Program-made: the position numbers and the translations under genes
The notes under the pieces: model-generated
Told to the model about the DNA's origin: nothing
Databases searched by the model: none
Seen by the model: only the letters and a program-made list of their open reading frames with translations
NCBI GenBank assembly: GCA_005790565.1
Contig: SXUJ01000022.1
Coordinates: 1 to 40,063, forward strand
Source: Planctomycetia bacterium
GTDB lineage: Bacteria > Planctomycetota > Phycisphaerae > Phycisphaerales > SM1A02
DNA length: 40,063 nt
Direction: 5' to 3'
Shown here: positions 1 to 8,747 of the stretch, in pieces
How positions within the stretch are numbered: position 1 is the first letter of the stretch
How the letters are laid out: every line of letters starts with the position of its first letter

Positions 1-46
1 AAGCCAGAGTGACTTTTTTGAGTAATGACTGATAAAATCATGTTTC

Positions 47-80
47 AAAGGTTCCTGTCTTTCGACTGGAACCTTTTTTT
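47..80 (+). terminator. Intrinsic terminator
   Basis: AAAGGTTCC (47-55) and GGAACCTTT (68-76) form a 9-bp stem and are followed by a T tract; the local sequence is AT-rich. Confidence 0.8.
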
Positions 81-120
81 GGAATTCTAAAGATTTATAG
101 TCCGAATAACGCTGTTTTTT

Positions 121-294
121 GGGGTCTGGAGCCGTGTATACGGAGAGACGTCGTTTTGCCTGTGCGACGATGATCCTCCAAACACAGTTCCGACCATCCT
201 GAAATGGGTCGGATGCATGCAGGAACTCCCCGTCCTGCAGTGCACGAATGAAAACAAGGACGGGATGCGATAGCCCTTGGCTATCGCTCTCCCC
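121..294 (+). ncRNA. Candidate structured RNA or structured 5' leader of the sigma factor gene
   Basis: Five consecutive hairpins: CCGT/ACGG (132-143), CGTCG/CGACG (149-169), CCGACC/GGTCGG (190-212), CCCGTCCT/AGGACGGG (229-264), GCGATAGCC/GGCTATCGC (267-287). GGGG (121-124) and CCCC (291-294) could close the fold. No known RNA family recognised. Confidence 0.4.
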
Positions 295-571
295 TCGGAT
301 GGATTTGGTTGACTGGGGCGGCGTCGTTTCGCTCTGAAATACGCACCGCAGTTTGTGCGTCAATTGTCTGTGGATGCCCCGCAGGCAGCAACAGGACTGG
401 CGCGCGTCGGTTCAAGCCCACGGCGCGTCCTCATGGGAGTCCGCCATAGCCGTAAGCAACAGTCTGAGCAAGCGATACGAATCAGGTCTTCACCCGCTTC
501 TTCATTGGAACTTTTCCCGCGATTCTGCGGAAGTACTCCCCCTCCTCCTCTCACGCGAAAGCACCACCACC

Positions 572-1780
572 ATGGCACGATCACTCCAACCAGATGCAGA
601 TGCTGCACACGCCGGTGTGCGGAAGTCATCGACAGTTGCGGCCAAGTCTCGGCGCGATGCAATCCATGCTCCAAATCCGACTCGCGCACGAGAGGGCTCA
701 CTCCCCGGACAAGCCACGCGGAAGGTCGCGCGGAAGTGCGCGCTGAAACAGACGCATGCGAAGTTAACCCCCGCGGCCGCTCTCGTTCCCCACGCCCCGC
801 TCGCCAAGTCGCGCGGATTGTCGATCGGCGAGAAGGCGCGCCTCGCGCAAATCATCACCCAGATCACGACCAAGCCGATGGATTTCATGGCGAGCGCGGA
901 GTTTGAACTCGCCGGCGCCGAAGCGCGAATTCTCGAAACTGCGCCATCCATTGAGCAGCCCGATGTCTCGTGGTACCGCCCACTAATGGATGACTTCATT
1001 AGTGCCCGGCATCGTCGAGCGCGCACAGCGAACTCACAGAACTCGGTGCTTCTGACAGGCGCGCAGGAACGCGTGCTCTTCCTCAAATACAACTACGCAC
1101 GGTGGCGCGTGCGCCAAGTGCAGGATTCTCTCACCGACGACGCTGGGGTGCTTGCGAAGCCAAGCGTTGCGCAAGCGCGAGAGATGATCAAGTACTTTGA
1201 ACTCGCAAAGGGCTTCCGCGAGCAGATCGCCGAGATCAACCTCGCCCTGGTGCTCGCAATGGCGAAGCGCGTCCGCAACATCGATGTTGACCTCAGCGAT
1301 CTCATCGGTGAAGGCAACATGGCACTGATGCGGAGCGTCGACAAGTTCGACTGCATGCGCGGCTTCAAGTTCAGCACCTACGCATGCCGAGCGATTTTGA
1401 AGGCGTTTAGCCGCTACTCCATGAAGGTCGCGAAGGATCGCTCGAAGATCGTCGCGGAGTTTGATCCAAGCATGGAGCGGTCGACGCACCTTGAGACGAT
1501 CCGAGCAACGGTCGAACGCGATTCTGCGCGCGAAGTCCGACATCTGGTCGAATCCGATTGCGCTGATCTCACCGAGCTTGAAAAGCGGGTCATCACTTCC
1601 CGGTTCGGCCTGCAGAAGGCGCCAGGAACCCCACAGGCAACCCTTGAGCAAGTCGGCGCTGAGATTGGACTCACGAAGGAGCGTGTGCGCCAGATCCAGA
1701 ATCGCGCGCTGGAAAAGCTCAAGAGCGCATTCGAAGCCCGTCATAAGTTCGGACCAGCGGTTGCGCCGACCAACAACTGA
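572..1780 (+). CDS. Divergent sigma-70 family RNA polymerase sigma factor
   Basis: Region 2-like NLALVLAMAKRVRNIDVDLSDLIGEGNMALMRSVDKFDCMRGFKFSTYA and region 4-like LEQVGAEIGLTKERVRQIQNRALEKLKSAFE. The ORF is open from 353; ATG at 572 is chosen as a more likely start. Confidence 0.85.
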   Translation: MARSLQPDADAAHAGVRKSSTVAAKSRRDAIHAPNPTRAREGSLPGQATRKVARKCALKQTHAKLTPAAALVPHAPLAKSRGLSIGEKARLAQIITQITTKPMDFMASAEFELAGAEARILETAPSIEQPDVSWYRPLMDDFISARHRRARTANSQNSVLLTGAQERVLFLKYNYARWRVRQVQDSLTDDAGVLAKPSVAQAREMIKYFELAKGFREQIAEINLALVLAMAKRVRNIDVDLSDLIGEGNMALMRSVDKFDCMRGFKFSTYACRAILKAFSRYSMKVAKDRSKIVAEFDPSMERSTHLETIRATVERDSAREVRHLVESDCADLTELEKRVITSRFGLQKAPGTPQATLEQVGAEIGLTKERVRQIQNRALEKLKSAFEARHKFGPAVAPTNN

Positions 1781-1803
1781 ACCTTCCCCACTTCACGATC
1801 TCC

Positions 1804-1840
1804 CGATGAACCGAGCAGCTTTGCTCGGTTCATCGCTTTC
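1804..1840 (+). terminator. Intrinsic terminator after the sigma factor gene
   Basis: Perfect 14-bp stem CGATGAACCGAGCA / TGCTCGGTTCATCG with GCTT loop, followed by CTTTC. Confidence 0.7.
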
Positions 1841-1917
1841 ATCTCCCCACGCCAAACGCGATCGCGGGCCGAGAGCGGCTCCTCTACACTCTCGACCTTC
1901 CTCGGAGCCCGCTCAAC

Positions 1918-2616
1918 ATGCCCAACAAGGTCTACCCATCACCGGCCGCAGCATTGGAAGGTCTCCTTCACGATGGCATGACCATCGCCGTGGGTGGATT
2001 CGGCTTGTGCGGGATTCCCGAGCAGCTCATCCTTGCGCTGCGAGATTCCGGAACCAAGGGGCTTACCGCGGTCAGCAACAACGCTGGGGTTGATGAGTGG
2101 GGATTGGGGCTCCTCCTCAAGACCCGCCAGATCCGTCGAATGATCTCAAGTTATGTCGGCGAGAATGCGGAGTTCGAACGGCAGTACATGGCTGGAGAAC
2201 TTGAACTCGAATTCAATCCCCAAGGAACACTCGCCGAACGACTGCGCGCAGGCGGCGCGGGGATTGCAGGCTTCTTCACCAAGACCGGTGTTGGGACGAT
2301 CGTTGCCGATGGCAAAGAGGTTCGCGAGTTTGATGGCGAGTCGTATGTGTTCGAGCGCGGCATTCGGACGGACCTCGCGCTCGTGAAGGCGTGGCGGGCC
2401 GACCCATTTGGCAACCTCGTTTTCCGAAAGACGGCACGGAACTTCAATCCGATGGTTGCGACCGCAGGCAAACACTGCGTGGCTGAGGTCGAGGAGATCG
2501 TGCCGCTGGGAAGTCTTGATTCAGATCAGATCCACACCCCTGGCATCTTCGTGGATCGCATCGTGCGAACCATTTCGGAAAAGCGGATCGAACAGCGCAC
2601 GACCCGACCCGCGTAG
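1918..2616 (+). CDS. scoA: 3-oxoacid CoA-transferase subunit A
   Basis: MPNKVYPSPAAALEGLLHDGMTIAVGGFGLCGIPEQLI...VSNNAGVDEWGLGLLL...GELELEFNPQGTLAERLRAGGAGIAGFFT is characteristic of ScoA/AtoD-type subunit A. Confidence 0.93.
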   Translation: MPNKVYPSPAAALEGLLHDGMTIAVGGFGLCGIPEQLILALRDSGTKGLTAVSNNAGVDEWGLGLLLKTRQIRRMISSYVGENAEFERQYMAGELELEFNPQGTLAERLRAGGAGIAGFFTKTGVGTIVADGKEVREFDGESYVFERGIRTDLALVKAWRADPFGNLVFRKTARNFNPMVATAGKHCVAEVEEIVPLGSLDSDQIHTPGIFVDRIVRTISEKRIEQRTTRPA

Positions 2617-2832
2617 TTTGTAGTTATAGGACAAGAACGGGCGGGGGAGCAAAGCGGCGAGCGTTCGCTCTCGTCCTCTCATTCTCGCGATTCCACGGTC
2701 GATCCGATACATCTCATCCCTTCGTCGCCCGATACTGATTTCCACGCATTCTCAAGTGTCCCTCATCGTTCTCCCGCTCTACTGGTAGACAGCCGACCGC
2801 GTCATCGTTTCGTTCGCCTCAAGGAAGTTGTC

Positions 2833-4239
2833 ATGATCTATCGCCTGCAACCGCTCCGTTCCACCCTCGCCGTTGGATTCACAGCCATCGCGCTCGCCTT
2901 TGGATTTACGCCCACGGCGCAGGCGCAGTTTGGCGGCCGAAGTTCACTGGCGAATTCCTTCGTGCCGGACTTCACCGCGCGCGACCTCGTTGTCTTCATC
3001 GACTCGCTCGGTCTTGAGGAATGGCAGCGTCCGGTGATTGAAGTCTTGCTCGATGACTACACGACCGGCTTCAACAACGGTGTGGAGAGTGTTCGCACGG
3101 AGATGGCTACCCTCAAGGACAAGGTCGCGGGTGTCGACGCGAATGCCGTGATGTCACTCATCACCGGACCGATGGAGAAGTGGCAGGCGCAGAAGCGCGT
3201 CCTTCGTGACGACTTCCTCACCAACCTCAAGAGTCAACTGAGCGACCAACAACTCGAACAATGGCCGCGACTCGAACGCGCGCTGCGCCGCGAGAAGTCG
3301 CTCCCGGCCGCAGAATTGAGTGGCGAAGCCGTCAACCTGTTCGGAGTCGTCCGCGATCTGCAACTCGCGCCGCTCCAAATCGATTCCATTCAACCGATGC
3401 TCGATCAGTACGAGCTTACGCTTGACGCGGCGCTCGCCGCACGCGATGCCGCGATTGAGGCCGCGTCGAAGGACCTCATGCAAGCGATGAGCGCGAATGA
3501 CCCGGAACGCGGCATCGCTGCGCAGGAAGGCATCATGGTGAAGCGCATTGCCGTGCGCACGGTGCAAGAGAACACTGCCTCGCAGATCAAGGACGGCCTT
3601 GGCGGCGATCTCGGCAATCAGTTTGAGTTGAAGGTGCTTGAGCGTGCGTTCCCTCAGGTTTTCCGCCCCGATCCAGTGACCCCACTCTTTGAATCAGCAC
3701 TCGCGATTCCAGATCTTGCACCCGAAAAGAAGATCTCGGTTGACTCGCTCTTCCTCGAGTACGTCCCACAGAACTTCGGGGCGAACATGACTCTCATGCA
3801 AGCGATGCGTTTGTCAGAACCGCAGGAGCCGCGTCGACGAACAGAGGCCATTCAGGCGCGCAAGCAAGGCGGAGCCGTCGTTCGTTCGCCGGAGGCCGAG
3901 AGCGTCGCATCCGCGCGCGACGCACGAGAAGCAGTCTGGGAGAAGTATCGCAATAAGCTCTACGCATTGCTCAACGATGAAGAACGCGAAAACCTTCCCG
4001 GCATAGGAAAGCCTGACCAAGCAGAGGCGGCCGGTAAATCGCAGAGCGGTCGCTCCTCAAGCACCTCCTCAAGCCTGAGTGCCAACGACCGGGCCAGTGC
4101 TCCAAAGCACGGCAACCCAAGCATGGCCGGAAAGGAAGGCAAGGAGACCGTCGGCGAAAAGGCGTCTCGCTCGACAGGGACTGATCGCGGTGCGGCTCGC
4201 GGCGTGCCCAGCGGAGTGCCGCGCCAATCTGCCGACTGA
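2833..4239 (+). CDS. Secreted protein of unknown function
   Basis: N-terminal signal peptide (LAVGFTAIALAFGFTPTAQAQ), predominantly helical and charged body, Ser/Gly-rich C-terminal tail. No family recognised. Confidence 0.8.
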   Translation: MIYRLQPLRSTLAVGFTAIALAFGFTPTAQAQFGGRSSLANSFVPDFTARDLVVFIDSLGLEEWQRPVIEVLLDDYTTGFNNGVESVRTEMATLKDKVAGVDANAVMSLITGPMEKWQAQKRVLRDDFLTNLKSQLSDQQLEQWPRLERALRREKSLPAAELSGEAVNLFGVVRDLQLAPLQIDSIQPMLDQYELTLDAALAARDAAIEAASKDLMQAMSANDPERGIAAQEGIMVKRIAVRTVQENTASQIKDGLGGDLGNQFELKVLERAFPQVFRPDPVTPLFESALAIPDLAPEKKISVDSLFLEYVPQNFGANMTLMQAMRLSEPQEPRRRTEAIQARKQGGAVVRSPEAESVASARDAREAVWEKYRNKLYALLNDEERENLPGIGKPDQAEAAGKSQSGRSSSTSSSLSANDRASAPKHGNPSMAGKEGKETVGEKASRSTGTDRGAARGVPSGVPRQSAD

Positions 4240-4301
4240 GTTTCGCCAAGGCGTCCAGTTCCCACCGAACCATTGCGCGCGCCGAGGGCATTTCTCGCGC
4301 A

Positions 4302-5948
4302 ATGAGACTTGCTGCCGATGACACGGAAGTGGCCCCACGAACGATGAGTATTTCTACCGAGATCAAACCTCCGAGTCCGGAAAGTGCCATGCGAGAGCGC
4401 TGCGCGATTCTTGGGATTGAGTGGTTCGAGCAAGTCCCGAATTCCGATCCAAAAGTGAGCGAACTCCTCGCGCCAGAAGTCGCGGTGCGACTCGGCGTCG
4501 TACCTGTCGCGCTCGAAGGCACGCGACTCATTCTCGCGATGCTCAATCCGCTTGATACAACGGCGCTCGACGAGGTCGCGGCGCTCACCGGAAAACCAGT
4601 AACGCGCGTGGGACTGGAACCGGCGGCGTTTCGCGATCTGATGCGCGATCGCTTCGGCACAACCGCGGCGCGCATGGCGGAGTCTCTCGCGGCCGACGCG
4701 CTTGGCGGTACACCGGATGCAGAGCACAACCTTGACGCGATCGAGGCTGACGATGTGCATCGGATGGCGGAACAGCCCACGCTCATCAACCTCGTCAACC
4801 TGCTGCTGCTCGAGGCCATCCAAGGCCGCGCGAGCGATGTGCACATCGAGCCGTTCGAAAACGACCTCAAGGTGAAGTACCGCATCGACGGCGTGTTGGT
4901 CGAGCAACCTCAGCCACCCAAGCATTTGCAAGCCGCACTCATCGGGCGCGTGAAGATCATGGCCTCGATGAACATCGCCGAACGCTATGTTCCCCAGGAC
5001 GGGCACATCACGCTTCGATTCGAAGGACGCAAAGTTGACATTCGCGTATCGACGGTTCCGACGCTTTACGGCGAGTCGGTCGTCATGCGCATTCTTGACA
5101 AGAGCAACCTTCCGCTCGACCTCGCGGCTCTCGGCATGAGCGAGCCGCATCGCGCAATCGTGGATCGCATGATCACGAAGCCGCACGGCCTCGTCCTCGT
5201 CACCGGTCCCACGGGCTCTGGAAAGACGACCACGCTCTACGCGTCACTTTCGAAGTTGTATGACCCTCGAAAGAAGATCATCACGATCGAAGATCCGGTC
5301 GAGTACGAACTCTCGGGGATCAATCAGATTCCGGTGAATCCCAAGCGCGGGCTCACCTTCGCCACCGGGCTCCGGTCCATTCTTCGCCAAGACCCGGACA
5401 TCATCTTTGTCGGAGAAGTGCGCGATGCGGAAACCGTGGACATCGCGATTCGGTCTGCACTCACCGGACACTTGATTTTCTCCACCCTCCACACCAATGA
5501 CGCGATTAGTTCGATCGGTCGCATGGTGGACATGGGCGCGGAACCGTACCTCGTTGCAAGCGTCATCGAAGGACTCATCGCGCAGCGACTCGGGCGCCGC
5601 AACTGCACGAACTGCAGCCGGGAGCAGGCGATTTCCGAGGAGACCGACCATCGATTGACGCAGGATGAGCGGGAGCGATTCAAGGGTCGACAAGTCGTTG
5701 GGCACGGTTGCGACAAGTGTGGCAACAGTGGTTTCCGCGGTCGCTTGGGTTTCTATGAGATCGTGAAAGTCACGGGCGCGCTTCGGAACGCGATCAGTCA
5801 AAATCGCCCCGTGCATGAGCTTCGCAAACTTTTCGATAGCGACTTCATCAACATGCGCGAAGACGGGATGCGTAAAGCGCTCGATGGCATCACCACGATT
5901 GAAGAAGTGCTCCGCGCAACGCAAGATGTCGATGATTTCAGCGCCTGA
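4302..5948 (+). CDS. gspE: Type II secretion / type IV pilus assembly ATPase GspE/PilB family
   Basis: Walker A GPTGSGKTTTLYASL, Asp box IITIEDPVEYEL, Walker B RQDPDIIFVGEVRD, His box TGHLIFSTLHTNDA, CxxC pairs CTNC and CDKC, MshEN-like N-terminus. ATG at 4344 is an alternative start. Confidence 0.95.
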   Translation: MRLAADDTEVAPRTMSISTEIKPPSPESAMRERCAILGIEWFEQVPNSDPKVSELLAPEVAVRLGVVPVALEGTRLILAMLNPLDTTALDEVAALTGKPVTRVGLEPAAFRDLMRDRFGTTAARMAESLAADALGGTPDAEHNLDAIEADDVHRMAEQPTLINLVNLLLLEAIQGRASDVHIEPFENDLKVKYRIDGVLVEQPQPPKHLQAALIGRVKIMASMNIAERYVPQDGHITLRFEGRKVDIRVSTVPTLYGESVVMRILDKSNLPLDLAALGMSEPHRAIVDRMITKPHGLVLVTGPTGSGKTTTLYASLSKLYDPRKKIITIEDPVEYELSGINQIPVNPKRGLTFATGLRSILRQDPDIIFVGEVRDAETVDIAIRSALTGHLIFSTLHTNDAISSIGRMVDMGAEPYLVASVIEGLIAQRLGRRNCTNCSREQAISEETDHRLTQDERERFKGRQVVGHGCDKCGNSGFRGRLGFYEIVKVTGALRNAISQNRPVHELRKLFDSDFINMREDGMRKALDGITTIEEVLRATQDVDDFSA

Positions 5949-5985
5949 ACGCACTCCGTGATTCGCCGTCTGCTTCCGAGATCCG

Positions 5986-7197
5986 ATGCCCACTTTCCGA
6001 TACCAGTCCATCGGCGCCGACGGCGCAGTCACCGCGGGAAACATCACCGCGAATGATCGCGCGGGTGCTGTTCGCATGCTGACACAGCGAGGGGAAACCG
6101 CCCTCACCATGCACATGACCGACGCGCTTGAGTCAAGCCTCGGTCGCGCGAATCGTCGCGCGACCATCTCGCGCCCGGAACTCGCGGACTTCATCCGTGA
6201 GTTAGCAACCGCGCTCGAAGCCGGTCTTCCGCTCATGAGCGCGCTCCGCGTCGTCCACAAGCAAGCGGGCACGCCGAAACTCCGCGCGATCCTGGACTAC
6301 CTGATTGAGCGGGTCGAGGCAGGCGTCCCGCTCTATCAAGCCGCCAAAGAGTATGGCGCACCCTTTGATGACATGACCGTCGGCATGCTGCGCGCGGCGG
6401 ACGCCTCCGGTCGAACGAGTGAAGTCCTCCACCAACTCGCGGATCTCCTTGAACGATCCGTGGAACTTCGGCGCGAAGTCGTTGGCGCGGTCATCTATCC
6501 AGCCATGGTTGCCGGGCTAATCGCGGTAAGCGTTGTGATCATGATCGTCTTCGTGCTGCCTCGAATCATGGCGCCGATTCTCGCGAGCAAGCAAGCCATG
6601 CCGCTGCCAACCGAAATCCTGCTCGGTCTCAGCGGGTTCATCATCCACTGGTGGTACCTCCTCGCCGCGGTCGGCATTCTGGGTTGGTACTCGGCGAAAG
6701 CGTGGTATTCACAACCGGACAACCGACTTCGGTTCGATACGACGACGCTCCGCTTCCCGGTCGTGGGTCGGCTGCTGCGCGACATCGCCGTTGCGCGATT
6801 CACACGAACCCTCGGCACGCTTGTGTCAGCGGGCATCCCGATCCTGTCCGCCCTGCGCATCGTGCGCGACACTCTTGGCAATCATGCGCTGATGCACGCC
6901 ATCGATCAGGTGACCGAAAAGGTCACCACGGGGCAGTCATTAGCCGATCCACTTGAGCGGAGCGGCCTCTTTCCCCCGCTGCTCGTGCAAATCGTCAACA
7001 TCGGCGAGCGCTCGGGTCGCCTCGAACAGATGCTGATGCACGCGGCGGGCTCCTTTGACCGGCAGGTGAACAACTCGCTCAAGCTCTTCACCCGCATTCT
7101 GCCGACATTCCTGCTCGTGATCATGGCAGTCGTTGCGGTCTTTGTGCTCTCCGCGATTCTTCTCCCGATTCTCCAACTGCAACAGTCCGTCGGTTGA
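5986..7197 (+). CDS. gspF: Type II secretion inner membrane platform protein GspF
   Basis: MPTFRYQSIGADGAVTAGNI, RPELADFIRELATALEAGLPLMSALRV, duplicated GspF domain, three hydrophobic segments. Confidence 0.95.
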   Translation: MPTFRYQSIGADGAVTAGNITANDRAGAVRMLTQRGETALTMHMTDALESSLGRANRRATISRPELADFIRELATALEAGLPLMSALRVVHKQAGTPKLRAILDYLIERVEAGVPLYQAAKEYGAPFDDMTVGMLRAADASGRTSEVLHQLADLLERSVELRREVVGAVIYPAMVAGLIAVSVVIMIVFVLPRIMAPILASKQAMPLPTEILLGLSGFIIHWWYLLAAVGILGWYSAKAWYSQPDNRLRFDTTTLRFPVVGRLLRDIAVARFTRTLGTLVSAGIPILSALRIVRDTLGNHALMHAIDQVTEKVTTGQSLADPLERSGLFPPLLVQIVNIGERSGRLEQMLMHAAGSFDRQVNNSLKLFTRILPTFLLVIMAVVAVFVLSAILLPILQLQQSVG

Positions 7198-7239
7198 TCT
7201 TTTTGCCGACTCGTCCGTAGAACTTCGAGGAATTCCCCT

Positions 7240-7659
7240 ATGCGTACGCCCTCCCGCCGATCTCCCCAACGCCGCGCCCGCCGTGGTTTCAGCCTCCTTG
7301 AAGTCATCGTCGCGGTGACAATCATTGCGCTCTTCGCCGCGATCATCGGTCCCAACTTGTGGGCACGCCTCGGCTATGCGAAGAAGGCCAAGGCCATCAC
7401 AGAGACCAACGCGCTCGCGCAGCAGGTCCGCCTCTATATGACAGAGAAGAATGTCTCTGGGCTGACGCAGGACTTTGAACTGGAGTCGCTCGTCCCGGAT
7501 TACCTCGAGAGTATCGATGGACTCACTGATCCGTGGGGTCATCTCTATGTCATTCGAATGCCCGGCGACGGACGCGACTTTGACATCATGAGTTTCGGCG
7601 AGGACGGCGTGGAGGGCGGCGAAGACGCCAACGCAGACATCGTCCACGGAAAGAAGTAA
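7240..7659 (+). CDS. gspG: Major pseudopilin GspG
   Basis: Prepilin motif RRG/FSLLEVIVAV and C-terminal DPWGHLYVIRMPGDGRDFDIMSFGEDGVEGGEDANADI, typical of GspG. Confidence 0.95.
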   Translation: MRTPSRRSPQRRARRGFSLLEVIVAVTIIALFAAIIGPNLWARLGYAKKAKAITETNALAQQVRLYMTEKNVSGLTQDFELESLVPDYLESIDGLTDPWGHLYVIRMPGDGRDFDIMSFGEDGVEGGEDANADIVHGKK

Positions 7660-7662
7660 ACG

Positions 7663-8256
7663 GTGCACCGGACAGTCCAAGCCACCACACACCCGAGAAG
7701 CCGCGCACGCATGCGCGGCTTCTCGCTGCTTGAAGTCATGGTGGTTGCGGCGATTCTCGCGTTGCTCGCGGCAATGATCATCCCCCGCATGGCGTCGGTG
7801 AATCGCCAGCGGGATGAAACGGGAATCGACTCAATCGCGGATCTCCTTCGCATGTTTGCGTTTCGAAATGGCTCGATGACCCAAGAGATCGCGCTCTGGC
7901 ACGATGCAGAGACGGGCGTGCTCTCGCTGTGGATCAAGGACATTGATCCACAAAATGCCGAGGGTGCGCGCGTTTGGCAGGAGGATCGACTGAGCATGCC
8001 TGTCAACCTGCCTGTCGGCATGGAGATTCAGGACGCGCTTGCGGATGGCGCGCCGGTTTCCCAAACCCCGTGGACGATCGCGACGAGACCCGACGGCTCG
8101 CGCCCGCGCATCGAACTGCGTGTTGTCGGCGAAACCAAGCAGACGACGATCGTCCTCGAGCCTTGGGCGACCGGTCCGATCCGCATGGACCTCGGCGAAG
8201 CAACGAGAAGCAGCATCGACCTTGATAGGGAAGGCCGGGGGTTTGAACGATGGTGA
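7663..8256 (+). CDS. gspH: Minor pseudopilin, GspH-like
   Basis: Prepilin motif RG/FSLLEVMVVAAILALLAAMIIPRM; position between gspG and gspI-like gene. GTG start, or ATG at 7711. Confidence 0.75.
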   Translation: MHRTVQATTHPRSRARMRGFSLLEVMVVAAILALLAAMIIPRMASVNRQRDETGIDSIADLLRMFAFRNGSMTQEIALWHDAETGVLSLWIKDIDPQNAEGARVWQEDRLSMPVNLPVGMEIQDALADGAPVSQTPWTIATRPDGSRPRIELRVVGETKQTTIVLEPWATGPIRMDLGEATRSSIDLDREGRGFERW

Positions 8257-8747
8257 GAGTGCGCCCCGCTCCTCGACCCATGCGAATGCGATCCCGCCGC
8301 GGGTTTGCGCTCATTGATGCCGTGATCGCGGGGGTCATTCTGGCCATCGGCCTCTCGGCCATCCTTTCCATTTCAGGCCGCGCCCTCCTGATGGAACAGA
8401 AGGGGGAGATCGAGATTCGTGCTGCAAGTGCGCTCGACGAGTTGCTTTCTTCGGTCGTCACCGACGGAGTAGAGGTTTTTTCGGAAATTCAGCCCACCAG
8501 CGGCCGTTTTGAGGCAGACTCACCTTACGCAGACTTTGAGTTCGACATCCTGATTGAGGCTGGCGATGCAGGCGTTCCCGCCCGCGTGGTCGCGACCGTC
8601 CTCCACGACACCGGCAAGAAATACACCATCGAAACCCATGTCGCGCTCAAGCGCGGCGAAGAACCAGATCCTGTCCGCTATCCGACAAGCCCCATTGATA
8701 GGGAAGCTCGCTATGAAGAAGAACGCGCGAAACTCGAAGGTAGTTGA
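8250..8747 (+). CDS. gspI: Minor pseudopilin, GspI-like
   Basis: Prepilin-like RRG/FALIDAVIAGVILAIGLSAILS; ATGGTGA overlap with the preceding stop. Confidence 0.7.
   Translation: MVRVRPAPRPMRMRSRRGFALIDAVIAGVILAIGLSAILSISGRALLMEQKGEIEIRAASALDELLSSVVTDGVEVFSEIQPTSGRFEADSPYADFEFDILIEAGDAGVPARVVATVLHDTGKKYTIETHVALKRGEEPDPVRYPTSPIDREARYEEERAKLEGS

Noticed and set aside
1-46. AT-rich left edge as a possible end of an rRNA or tRNA gene
   Set aside because: Too short to identify; only the following terminator is supportable.
3960-5186. Long minus-strand ORF (408 aa)
   Set aside because: Antisense to gspE, which has clear conserved motifs; a high-GC shadow ORF with no recognisable domain.
5244-6272. 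Minus-strand ORF (342 aa)
   Set aside because: Antisense to gspE and gspF; shadow ORF.
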